This document shows, in pieces, positions 20,087 through 30,675 of a stretch of 64,000 nt of DNA. Source of the DNA: Apostichopus japonicus (taxonomy: Eukaryota > Echinodermata > Holothuroidea > Aspidochirotida > Stichopodidae); NCBI RefSeq assembly GCF_037975245.1, contig NC_092577.1:28886398-28950397 (forward strand). Direction: 5' to 3'. The translations under genes and the position numbers were made by a program. Numbering within the stretch: the first letter of the stretch is position 1; each line of letters begins with the position of its first letter. The notes under the pieces are model-generated. The model had not been told where the DNA came from. It saw only the letters and a program-made list of their open reading frames with translations, and did not search any database.

Positions 20087-20913
20087 TGGGATCTGGTCAG
20101 AGACTGGCTTCATTACCTGACAATGCAAATACTCTTTCTGTGACACTCGGGGGCAAAATTCTCAAGACTGTCAAATATGAAGAACTATTAGGTGTAACAA
20201 TTGATAACAATTTATCCTGGCATATTCAGGTTGACAACGTTTGTAAAACAGTCTCAAATCGCCTTGCCTTACTGAGACGCATAAAACCATATATTGATTT
20301 GAATACGAAAACTATCTTCTATACTGGGTATGTACGACCCATTCTAGATTATTGTAGTATAGTCTGGGGTAAGTGTGGAGCAAATGATTTACAAAAGTTG
20401 TTACATATGCAAAAAGCAGCAGCGCGTATTATTATGAACTCGGGAAGATATGAAAGCTCGACAGAATTATTTAAAATGCTAAAGTGGCACCCTGTCGATA
20501 CGCAAATACCTATACGACGATTGATCATGATGTACAAGACCATGAATGGCCTCTCCCCAAATTATCTAACCCAGTTATTCAACTTTACACACGAAATTCA
20601 TAATCACAATTTGAGATCCACGACCCAAAGTAACTTATACCTGAAAGATGGTAAAACGGAATATCAAAAGCGTAGATTTTCCTTCATAGCTGCCAAAGAA
20701 TGGAATAGTTTGCCAGCTGAATGCAAGCATGCCAAATCTTTACCTATTTTTAAACGTTTAGTCAATGAAGTCTTAATCATCTCATTACGCTTATATGTTG
20801 TATACCCATTTTTACAGTTTTGTGATTTACTGTTGTATATATGTATGTTTAATAGTCTTACTCTCTGTTTATTGTTTTATAATATTATTCTTTTTATAAT
20901 GACTGTATTTTAG
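20050..20913 (+). pseudogene. LINE reverse transcriptase, part 2 (thumb and C-terminal domain)
   Basis: It continues RT after the frameshift: MAINTTKTKVLLMGS, YEELLGVTIDNNLSWHIQVD, YCSIVWGKCGANDLQKLLHMQKAAARIIM, LKWHPVDTQIPIRRLIMMYKTMNGLSPNYL. This is the standard C-terminal region of CR1/L2-clade RTs. It stops shortly before the 3' UTR. Confidence 0.88.
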
Positions 20914-20985
20914 GGCCTCGGGGAAGATTAGCTTCGGCTAACCGAGTCACCCTTTTAAAGGTTAATAATAATAATAAAAAATAAA
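20914..20985 (+). other. LINE 3' end: UUCG hairpin and (TAA)n tail
   Basis: TTAGC (20928-20932), TTCG loop and GCTAA (20937-20941) form a stable cUUCGg hairpin. About 15 bp later comes a TAA-type microsatellite. Short 3' hairpins and microsatellite tails are typical RT-recognition ends of CR1/L2-group LINEs. Confidence 0.7.
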
Positions 20986-22040
20986 ACATGACCTGGAGAA
21001 TTATGCTGAAACAAAATTGCTCACGAACATTGCACGCACACAATAATAGAACGACCTGCAACTTGTTTACAATCGACGCACCACAGAGAAATGTTAGATA
21101 TCCGAGCCGTATATTTCCTGTTGAAAAGTTCAATTACAAATCTGCCAGGTATAGTCCTCTTATGTGTAGATTTTTTTTTTTTTAAAACTTACGGGAAGAC
21201 ATTTTTTTACAACTCACACCAAAATGCACTCTGATCATGAGTTCTAAAAGTTGAAAAAAAATCATAACCAGTGCATGTGATCTGTACGTGGCCTATATTT
21301 CATCAAAAAGAATTTCGGCAAAATCGCACGATCGCTATAGCTCCACTGAAAGCTTTCAGCTGAGCTAAAAATGAAACATTTGTTACATGGCATTTACTCA
21401 TAGTGATTATGGTCAGAGCTCTTCTTGTAAACAAATCTTGAACAAAATGGCTGCAGTCGGAATCGCAAATCGCTACCCGAGAAGTGTTACTCGCTATTCT
21501 GACCGTGAATTAGTTGATTGAGCATATCCATCGAACGAAGATTTGATTATTCTTGCACAAAAGATGGTACGAACCGTAGTTTCATATTTATATTTATAAG
21601 TTAATTACAATTCCAATGTTAAACCCAGGCTCCGTACAACTCCAGATGTGCAACATTTTGGCCGTGGTAGGATAAAACCAACGTCACGTTACACTACAGT
21701 ACGTTAGGCATTACGGATTGGTTGGATGGAAATTGACAAAATATTTTTATGATTTTCAGCTTGAATGGCAGCACCCTGTCTATATAATGCCGTTAGTAAA
21801 ATAGGTTAACAGTGCTTATGAAGGGAAGTGCCATCGATTTACGCGAAATACCTGGGGAATTTATTGCTGCAATTATGCCCAAGCCTAGCCTAACTTATGT
21901 AAATATTATTAAAATATTAAAGGTCAAGCGACACGTAGACTTGACTTTACATAATATTAAACTTAACAATTCTTACATTAAGAAAAACCCAACACCGCGA
22001 TTTTTTTCCGCCTCCAAAGGACTATTACGTAATAGATTCA

Positions 22041-22050
22041 GTGACGTCAC
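22041..22050. promoter_or_regulatory. CRE-like site (TGACGTCA)
   Basis: The 10-bp palindrome gtgacgtcac contains the consensus CREB/ATF site about 420 bp upstream of the P2X7-like start codon. Function is inferred from the motif alone. Confidence 0.4.
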
Positions 22051-22327
22051 GGGGGGAGCGCAGAAGAGTGCAAACTGTATATGTTCTGCGCAGTGCATTG
22101 GGTATGTAGAAATCTCAAACTTCTCGAAAATATTACCTTTTTCAGCAGTCTGTTACAAGAAAGTTAAGATTTGGATTAAGATGAAAAATCACAAAGTGAT
22201 ACATAAGACATCGAACCAAACATCTAATGACTTCTTTTTTTCATAAATTCCTTGCATTTTCTTCCTATCAAGCAACATAAACTCCGCAAAAATCGGCTAG
22301 ATTGACTCGTTTAGGGAAAGCCGAAAA

Positions 22328-22343
22328 CAAATGACGTCATTTG
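22328..22343. promoter_or_regulatory. CRE-like site in a 16-bp perfect palindrome
   Basis: The sequence caaatgacgtcatttg is a perfect 16-bp palindrome centred on TGACGTCA, about 125 bp upstream of the ATG at 22469. It is well placed for a proximal promoter element of the P2X7-like gene. Confidence 0.45.
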
Positions 22344-22468
22344 TATACCAAGTCGAAAGTGCATGATATCGTCGCATGGAACTGCTTATTGCTACCACAT
22401 ACAGTTTCTATACACGCACTGTAGTACGCGCATATACACAGCACAGCATAGCTTATACATATCGCGAA

Positions 22469-24285
22469 ATGGCTGCCGGTGGCATTGACACACAGTATTC
22501 AGATAACAATAGCGAAGAAGTAAGGGAAATGGAGGACATGGTGGACGATCGTGGGGAAGTTTTTCCCTACATGTTCGAACCGGAGACCAGTGAAGAGGAA
22601 GCGGGATCGGACAGCGATGTCGAAATTGATCGTCTTGACGGAACACAATGGTAACGTTACGCCTAGCGTACTATACTGTATATATAGGATAGTTGTGTCA
22701 CTAGTTAGGCCTAGAACCGATAAATGTTTCCTAACTTTGCTCATACTCTTAGCTAGCCAATTTGTTGATGGGGCAGCAAAATTAACATGAAAGTGCGGTC
22801 GAGTTAAGTTAAGGAAGTTACTATTTTCCTTAAAAGTTGTGGCAGCACATGCCCCAGGAACATGTCACACAGACATATTTCATTTGGTTAGTAGATTGAA
22901 TGAGCCAATTGGAAGAGTGCACAGCAAATTCAGAGGTGGTCTATTATTAATTTCCTAACAGTTGTAGTGGCAAATAAGTGAAGTTACCACAAATCAGGGA
23001 AAGGGTGGGGGAGGGAGAAGGTGGCACCTCACACCAGCTTTTCGTCATTTCCGCTTGAGCTAATTTCATAACCAGATTTTCTCAATCTAGGGAATGGATT
23101 CAGAAGTGGGAAAGAGTTGGAAACGAGGCAACATCGGCCTGTTTTATTTTCCTTTGCAGCATTGTCCCAACAGAGGCAAGACTTCCAAGAAGAGGCTACC
23201 CCCTCCTTGCTAGTGATGTTACTTGTAAGGAGCTTCAACGGTAGATTGCCCTTCAGAGGTGCCCCTTTTCTATTTTGACATGTTTGTACAGTATGCCCCA
23301 ATAATTGAGGTCGGTATGAAGTCATTGAATTGGCTCTTTATTATTTGAACTGGTTTGTATTGTTTACAGGTGTCATTGTGGCCAGTGTGCTGTGATGCCT
23401 ACAGCAAGCTTAAGGGAGTGTAGATGCTGCAGCGAAATAGATAAAGTATGGACTGTGATGGATGAAGAAGGTGCTGCATGCATCACCTTACACCCAGGTT
23501 TTGAAGCTCTGTGCCTGAACCCATTGTTTCTTCAGACAGCCTACTACGTGTACCGTCAACAGTATGGTGGACATGCACAAGAATAGGATCCAAGAGTAAG
23601 TATAAAATACATTATTTTTGTTGTATACCTTTATTCATTGCTCTGACCTGCTGTTGAAAGCTGTAACAATACAGAGGGTGTATTCATAGTTTATTTTTGT
23701 TTCGTTGTGAAACTATATCTATAACATTAAGATATAGATTTGATCAAGAAAATTTGTGCACCATGTTCAAAACCTGCTTCTGAGTAGGTCATTTTGTCTA
23801 AAAACTGGTGTAATGCCCTTGAGATTAACCCTTATCATGCTGACTGACATTGTAGGACTTCATTTACACTGAGACATGGAACCAAATGCCACACAAAAAA
23901 TGTCCACCATGCTTGTGCACGATCCATTCACAATTTTTAGTCTCCGAGATACAATGATCAGTTTTTATAAATGGCATAGCTAGGCTTACCTTAGGGGAGG
24001 CAGATTTAGGGGCCAAGCAAATTCTGGAAATCATATGGAAATTTATTTTAAAATTGACGTCCCCAGATGGCTACCAAGCTTTTGTGTGTCTTCATCTTAT
24101 AGCTGGTTTTCATATGATTATTTTACAGGAAATACAGACACACAGCACACAGACAACTTGCACGGATGAGCTAGCAGTTTTTAGGGAAGGAGATTTGTGT
24201 TGTTCTCCCATCCTATGCAGTAAGGAGGATTAGAGAGGCTTTACCATCTGAACAGAATGAAGGATTTAAATTATCAAGACTGTGA
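22469..24285 (+). pseudogene. P2X7-type intracellular (ballast) domain gene, three exons, probably decayed
   Basis: Exon 1 (22469-22650) starts MAAGGIDTQYSD and is acidic (PYMFEPETSEEEAGSDSDVE). It splices at gtaacg to exon 2 (23370-23586, acceptor ttacag), rebuilding a tryptophan across the junction. Exon 2 gives WCHCGQC, ECRCCSEID and FEALCLNPLFLQTAYYVYRQQYG. Exon 3 (24129-24285) gives KYRHTAHRQLARM, VVLPSYAVRRIREALPSE and GFKLSRL*. This matches the zinc-binding cysteine cluster and C-terminal block of the P2X7 cytoplasmic ballast, which many invertebrates carry in stand-alone proteins. No channel domain is present. Exon 2 meets a TAG at 23584 in the main frame; another frame would join exon 3. 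Exon 3 has an in-frame TAG at 24172 where the family usually has tryptophan. Both suggest a pseudogene, unless the protein ends in exon 2. Confidence 0.78.
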
Positions 24286-26849
24286 GAATGTGGACTGTTT
24301 ATGCCAAGTCATAGTATCATTTCTGCAAAGTTTATAGAAACAGGGTTCAGTCCTGTCTGTTTTGTGGCTGAATGGTGAACATTTGGGAATTCCAGCTTAC
24401 ATTTTTCTGGTTCATGGTATTAACTACAATCTTGGTTGAAATTTTTCATTTTCAAGTTTGGGAAGTACATAACAGTAATAAATAATAAAAACTCAAGTTA
24501 ATTTTTTGTATGTATTCTCTCTTGTAAGCAAAGCTGTCACTTCTAGTAGCCTGCCAACAAAATCTGGATGATTGAAATCTCAAATATACTAGGTTAAAAT
24601 AGAAGAATAGTTTGAATAAAGTACCCTAAACCACTATGTCAATGGGATCTGGAGAGCTTAGGCTTTCATTTTAATAAAAGTGTAATGAGAATCAATCTGA
24701 AATTGTTCATTAATCAATGGAATATCAAGGTTACTTGATCATAAATGGGATAAAAAAATCACATTTTATCCCATGCGGGGAACAAACAGCAAATTTCTGT
24801 CAATTCTTTTCGAGAAAAACAAAAATTGGCAACATGTTTGAAACACCAAAGTTGCATACAAATATTAAGTCAGCATGAAATTTATATTTATGAAGTCTAA
24901 GCTCTCTAGAGAGGAATACTTGTCATTGGAACTTTTGTTTAAATATAATGTTATCATTTAGTTACAATGGAAACCAGATGTAAGTAAAACTTTAATGTAA
25001 GACTTTAGCAACTTCCCTAAAGGCTGGTAGCGACCTGTTAATTAACACTGCTCTGCAGCTGTGCCAAAACATCATGTGAACAGACGATTTACAGAGTCGA
25101 TTGCTCCCCACTACAATGAAACAAAATTAGAAATTGGGAGGCCTTTAACTACAGTACTTCAGCAAAGCTTTTGAAATCTGCTCCGGTGTTGTTTTATGGC
25201 ATCCTCATTGTTCGGATGAACATAGGAGCTTGCAAGTGGTGGGGGCTCTTTTCTGACAGGAACAGGACACTCCTCTCCCAGAGTTCCACTTCTGTAGAAG
25301 TGTTGCAAGCAGTCAAGAAGTTCCCATACATAATCTGCAGAATAGTAAAGATATGAAGAATAACATAATAATAGTTCATAAAAACATACCATTTAGATAG
25401 AGGCATTCCAATCACTCCATTTCGGTCAATAGTCATGGCATAATGCACAGTTGTCAGTCAAGTCTTTGGATGCCCAACTAAGGGGACAGCTGAGTACACC
25501 TCAATTGGTGTGGATACATGGGTCAGGTTTTACCTGACAACTTGTGCCTGTACAATTCCAATATATTTTTTACTGATTACAACAAAAACCTTACACCTAT
25601 TTGTGCACCTAATATTATGGATTATGTAATCTTCAGCAGGATGTGTGGTCATTGTCTCAGTAGCTTAACCACTGTTTATGTAGTAAAGTAAACATGTGGA
25701 CATAGTAACATCCTGTCCAATCCCCTTGTAATCCATGGTAAAAGAGTGTATAAGATGCAACTTTCACCATTTGTATTCAGTAGCAGATATCCAGCCAAGT
25801 GAAGATATAATATACTCTGTTAAATCCAACTACCTGTTTGTGCCTTTATTTCTTGTTCACATACAGCTGTGAAAACTCTACCAGATACAGTATGTATATG
25901 CTAATTGAAGTAAAGACTGATGGCCTCACCACACATTCCAGACTGCCCCACAGTGTTGGTGTCAAAATTAATAATGATCCTCTTTCCAGAAAGTTATGGC
26001 ACCAATTGATTTTCTAGACTAATCTACTATCAATCTTGAAAATTACCTCTCTCAGTAACTATAGATGTAGCCTTTATATTTTCCTGTGAAGCCATCAGGT
26101 ATAGCCTCTTCAGCCACTCTCGTCAGGCAGGTGGATATGATGGATAAAATACAATGTATATTATCCCATAGTCAGCCTGCCCGATGTGCGGTTTTAATTG
26201 CTATTTTGCTTTCAACGAGTACTGTTTATAAAATTTTGGCCCCTGTACTCACTTCTGCTATAGAATACTCTATAGATGTATGAAAGTTTTCCATTCTTCC
26301 TTGTATTACCCTAGCTTACACTTCTCTACCACATTTTCTCCCCCCACCCCCCCTCCCATCCATCACTCTATTGATGCCTATTTATGGGGACCTTTCGGCC
26401 GTAATACTGCTGCCTCCTTTTTGTCTGGTAGCTTGCCCCCCCCCCCCCCATATACATGCCTCGATGTTTTACTGGTGGAGATTCCTTGTATCCCGTTCAA
26501 AACTGACTACTTAAATCTTTAATGCCTGTCACCACCCTCCCCTCCCCCATTTCCCAACTGTTTTTCGGTAATATCAAGCACATGTCTATAAGATCATGCT
26601 ACCTTTAGATCGAGATGTACATTCTGCAGAATCCTGCCTTTATTTTCACTGCAGTTGGTTGGGGAAAAAGCTTCTAGATTAATCTAAGTAGTGAAAATTG
26701 GGAAAGAAAATAACAAGGAAGTTATGAAAGTTCATTTAAGAAAGCAGTTTGATATGTTTGAAAGCACCTGTCCACAAGCGTTTTCTCTTGTAACAAAAAT
26801 TGCAGCCCTACCAACAAAAATGGCAAAATATAAGGATGTCATTTACTGT
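24286..26849. other. Spacer, no recognised gene
   Basis: AT-rich, with C-rich runs near 26340-26355 and 26437-26450. No conserved coding or structural feature seen. Confidence 0.45.
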
Positions 26850-27913
26850 TGTTACGTTGGAATGCGAGAGAGGTCTCGATAATTAATTTTAACGAGACAC
26901 AAGCCTGGGTTCGTTTCCGTAAGGAACACAGACAAATTGACGAGTCTAGAGATTTTAAATGAAACGTAAACTATATTGAACAATGGATTTCGAAACAACA
27001 ACAACAAGTGGTAATTACAAATATATAGAAAATTACTCACAAACTTAACAAGATAGGATACACTTTAAAACACGCTGGGTCCTCTTCCAACGGCGATATC
27101 CCTCAGCGGCCCGACCTCGATGACGACGATTCTCGGTCCGTTGTACCGCGAAATTCACTGGTCCTCGACGAAGTTTCTCGCGATCCCAGAAACAGCAGTC
27201 ACCTTCTTTCCGGCGATGCTCCAAAATAGAAGACGGACTTCCAGCCACAATAGAGTGAAGCACAAGTCGAACTTCTCGCCGACTAAATATTACCAGAGTC
27301 AGTCCAAAATCAGCTTTATAGCCACCAACTCCTGGCGTAACGAACTTCCTCAACGGAGACAGAAATTCTTCACCTTCTCCGAAATAAATACTGGAAAACT
27401 GTACTTTCACAGCAAAGTCCTCTTCAAACTTCTGAATGGAAGCGTGGAATCAATCTTGTATCTATATCTCAATCCTTCAGAAACTACTGGCAGTTGAGCA
27501 CTGACGATATATAGTAGAATGGTATAATATGTGTCGTCGCTTGTATTCGTTCAGAAACTGAGAAACTCTCCGATCTGGGCGGGTTTTTATACGATTCGCC
27601 AGGTCAAGAATCATCTAGATCTTTCTCGATACACTTGACCCAGTTTCTCTATTCTTGGAAAGTCCTTTGCATATCTCGCGAACATTCCAGAGAATCCACG
27701 AAGATGCGTGCACGGCTTACACGCGATTTCACGTAAACCGACGTTAACCCGAGACCAGCGCGTCATCATAAGGAATATACCAGAACAATCGTGTATCATA
27801 ACATTCTGACACGGTAACCCGACCTAATTTCTCAAATACTGATTGTCACGTAGGCCATTTTTCAAATACTTTCTATATAATAACATTAGGTTCCTCACTA
27901 GCAGTAACTAGCG
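26850..27913 (-). repeat. Lone Gmr1-like LTR, end replaced by GAA repeat
   Basis: It begins TGTTACGTTGG like the other LTRs and matches them to ctagcg at 27913, where the last roughly 26 bp (ggctacaatgggccctcgtaaca part) are missing. The side at 26849 is genomic DNA, not a primer site, so this is either a solo LTR or the 3' LTR of a lost element. It is more diverged from the copy 1 LTRs than they are from each other. Its sense ORF is longer (27410-27045, 121 codons). Confidence 0.85.
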
Positions 27914-29008
27914 AAGAAGAAGAAGAAGAAGAAGAAGAAGAAGAAGAAGAAGAAGAAGAAGAAGAAGAAGAAGAAGAAGAAGAAGAAGAAGAAGAAGAAG
28001 AAGAAGAAGAAGAAGAAGAAGAAGAAGAAGAAGAAGAAGAAGAAGAAGAAGAAGAAGAAGAAGAAGAAGAAGAAGAAGAAGAAGAAGAAGAAGAAGAAGA
28101 AGAAGAAGAAGAAGAAGAAGAGAAGAGAAGAAGAAGACGAAGAAGAAGAAGAAGAAGAAGAAGAAGAAGAGAAGAAGAAGAAGAAGAAGAAGAAGAAGAA
28201 GAAGAAGAAGAAGAAGAAGAAGAAGAAGAAGAAGAAGAAGAAGAGAAGAAGAAGAAGAAGAAGAAGAAGAAGAAGAAGAAGAAGAAGAAGAAGAAGAAGA
28301 AGAAGAGAAGAAGAAGAAGAAAGAAGAAGAAGAAGAAGAAGAAGAAGAAGAAGAAGAAGAAGAAGAAGAAGGAAGAAGAAGAAGAAGGAAGAAGAAGGAA
28401 GAAGAAGAAGAAGAAGAAGAAGAAGAGAAGAAGAAGAAGAAGAAGAAGAAGAAAGAAGAAGAAGAAGAGAAGAAGGAAGAAGAAGAAGAAGAAGAAGAAG
28501 AAGAAGAAGAAGAAGAAGAAGAAGAAGAAGAAGAAGAAGAAGAAGAAGAAGAAGAAGAAGAAGAAGAAGAAGAAGAAGAAGAAGAAGAAGAAGAAGAAGA
28601 AGAAGAAGAAGAAGAAGAAGAAGAAGAAGAAGAAGAAGAAGAAGAAAGAAGAAGAAGAAGAAGAAGAAGAAGAAGAGAAGAAGAAGAAGAAGAAGAAGAA
28701 GAAGAGAAGAAGAAGAAGAAGAAGAAGAAGAAGAAGAAGAAGAAGAAGAAGAAGAGAAGAAGAAGAAGAGAAGAAGAAGAAGAAGAAGAAGAAGAAGAAG
28801 AAGAAGAAGAAGAAGAAGAAGAAGAAGAAGAAGAAGAAGAAGAGAAGAAGAAGAAGAAGAAGAAGAAGAAGAAGAGAAGAAGAAGAAGAAGAAGAAGAAG
28901 AAGAAGAAGAAGGAAGAAGAAGAAGAAGAGAAGAAGAAGAAGAAGAAGAAGAAGAAGAAGAAGAAGAGAAGAAGAAGAAGAAGAAGAAGAAGATCAGAAG
29001 AAGAAGAT
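27913..29008. repeat. Long (GAA)n/(TTC)n triplet array, about 1.1 kb
   Basis: Roughly 365 units of GAA with scattered GA, GGAA and GAAA phase slips. It starts exactly at the broken LTR end and stops at a LINE fragment (29011). The long open frame on the minus strand that runs through it is only the repeat (poly-Leu/Phe/Ser) and is not a gene. The collapsed length in an assembly may differ from the true length. Confidence 0.97.
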
Positions 29009-29010
29009 GC

Positions 29011-29256
29011 TTCTTTTAAAATGTTGTCTTCCCATTTCCAGCCTAATCCATAAAATACAACTAGCCTGGACACAGTGAAAAGAAATTATTTTACTCACGG
29101 TGCGCTCTTTAAGTCACTCATTTTGTGCTCGCGTGGTCATCGCATCCACCACATCATGCGTTTTTTTTCTCGGTATTTACTGTTTCTGCTTAACTGTCAT
29201 CGATGCGACTGTTCGTTCTAGCAAATTGTTCAACTTGGGCCTGTCCTTCAGCACCA
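29011..29256 (+). mobile_element. 5' piece of a Tx1/L1-like LINE
   Basis: About 245 bp closely matching 62530-62773 (shared blocks include actagcctggacac, tcactcattttgtgct, atcgatgcgactgt, ttcaacttgggcctgtcct). At 62.7 kb this block runs straight into the LINE ORF2 linker; here the match stops and resumes at about 30676. Confidence 0.75.
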
Positions 29257-30233
29257 CCGATCCTCAATAGTTCGGTATAAGACCAAAGTCGTTACATCTA
29301 AGGTTCGGTCAATGTAAATAGCCTAATTGCGTAACAACTTTTTGTACGCGTTCTACAAATCCTATTCGTTCAGATTTCAAGTTACTGAAATATATTGTCG
29401 TTGTTTCACAAAATATGCTTATACATAATACTTTTATATTATATATAGATACATATGCCTATATATTATTTAACAAGTAAACTTGTATGAATACATAATA
29501 CCTATATATTACTCTTACAAGTTAAACGGCTTCCCAAACGGCTCCCGAACACAGGAGACGGCCCTTTTTCGGGTGCCTGTGGCTCCCAGGGGGGCACTTC
29601 CCAAACATAACGATTACATCATATCATCTAGTCGCGTTACCACTCGTTTTGCTTCAATCTCTTTCATTTTGATTTAAATCGATGATAAGTTAAATAAATC
29701 GATGATATGTCGAAGTAAACTGGTATATGTCGATTTAAATCGATGATATTTAGAATGAACTGGTATATGTCGATTTAAATCGGTAGAAGTCAATTTCAGC
29801 TGCTGGAAACTGGTATAAGTCGAAGGAAACTGGTATATGTCGATTTAAATCGGTATAAGTCGATCTCCCATGATTTGAGACTGATGGCCCGCCATACCGA
29901 TACATGGTATCTCCTAGATACATCTTACTCTCCTGATAAGCGCTTTTGTTTAGTGCCGCTTGACCGTTGCGAAGGCTAAGTTGTTTGGGACAGTTCACGT
30001 AGGCATGCATACATTCTGGATATTAATTAGTGTATTGACAGGTCTTGCAACTGTTGCTGGTTTGGTACTATGACTTCTCTTACAAAACAGGATCGCTAGG
30101 ATGATAGCGTGTACGTGTATACATTCCCATCTGAAGTTTGTGTACCGAATGTAAAACTAGTGAGACTCTAAACAGATTAAAAGTAAAGCTGACGAAACGG
30201 CCCCGAAAAACAAACAATATGTATATATGTTTA
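29257..30233. other. Sequence interrupting the LINE, with a minisatellite
   Basis: No gene seen. It includes the tandem repeat at 29669-29875. Relative to the copy at 62.5 kb, the stretch from 29257 to about 30675 is extra. Confidence 0.5.
29669..29875. repeat. Minisatellite rich in ATTTAAAT palindromes
   Basis: Irregular units of actggtatatgtcgatttaaatcg followed by gatgat or gtataag. About six partial copies with the palindrome CGATTTAAATCG recurring. Confidence 0.75.
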
Positions 30234-30416
30234 GTTCGAGTCACTCCAAGATGTATGTAAATCGTTCAGTTACAATTGTTGTTGACAATTGACAATTCAT
30301 TATCATGGACGTTAAATATGAATCTAAGAGACTGACTTCGGTCAGATTGCAGCTTGCGGCATAGATAAGCCAATGAAGCTTCTTCGCGAGTTCCTTGCAG
30401 GAGGATCTGAAATATA
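30234..30416 (+). mobile_element. 5'-truncated tRNA-derived SINE, copy 2
   Basis: Starts at the B-box region (gttcgagtcactcc) and matches the body of the SINE at 43323-43563: gttgacaatt, aattcat.atcatggacg, gagactgacttcggtcag, cttcttcgcgagttcc, gcaggaggatct. It ends in an atatac/acat-type tail, then runs into an AT microsatellite. Confidence 0.78.
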
Positions 30417-30420
30417 TACA

Positions 30421-30421
30421 T

Positions 30422-30489
<68 letters not shown>

Positions 30490-30512
30490 TATATATATTT
30501 ATGTGTGTGTGT
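30421..30512. repeat. (TA)n microsatellite
   Basis: About 90 bp of tatata with a few interruptions, followed by gtgtgtgt. It follows the SINE tail and may have grown from it. Confidence 0.9.
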
Positions 30513-30675
30513 GAGTGTTTACGCAGTTCTGATAATTAACGATAACAACATCGAGGACGACCTCGTGTGAAAAACGGGTGCAGCGTTTACCAATAGGGAA
30601 AAGTTATTGGAAACTTAATAATTCACTTTTGAAGGATATTGATTACCGTATATCAACATGGTTATAGGTACAATA

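Larger units (their letters stand above)
16531..20980 (+). mobile_element. CR1/L2-group LINE with PHD, SGNH, zinc knuckles, endonuclease and RT
   Basis: Domain order in one direction is PHD finger, SGNH/GDSL esterase-like domain, two CCHC knuckles, AP-type endonuclease, reverse transcriptase with a YADD box, then a 3' end with a UUCG-capped hairpin and a (TAA)n tail. An esterase-like ORF1 with PHD or knuckle modules is known from CR1-group LINEs. The element is defective: an internal deletion near 19405 removes the N-terminal part of RT, and a frameshift near 20055 splits the rest. Confidence 0.9.
20986..22468. other. Spacer and probable promoter region of the P2X7-like gene
   Basis: No gene recognised. 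Poly-T runs near 21170-21183. It contains two full CRE palindromes listed separately. Confidence 0.45.

Noticed and set aside
21443-21520. Short ORF starting MAAVGIANRYPRS
   Set aside because: About 24 codons with no splice donor or similarity; insufficient evidence for a gene.
27898-29073. 391-codon minus-strand ORF
   Set aside because: It is the GAA/TTC array read as poly-Leu/Phe/Ser; no gene.
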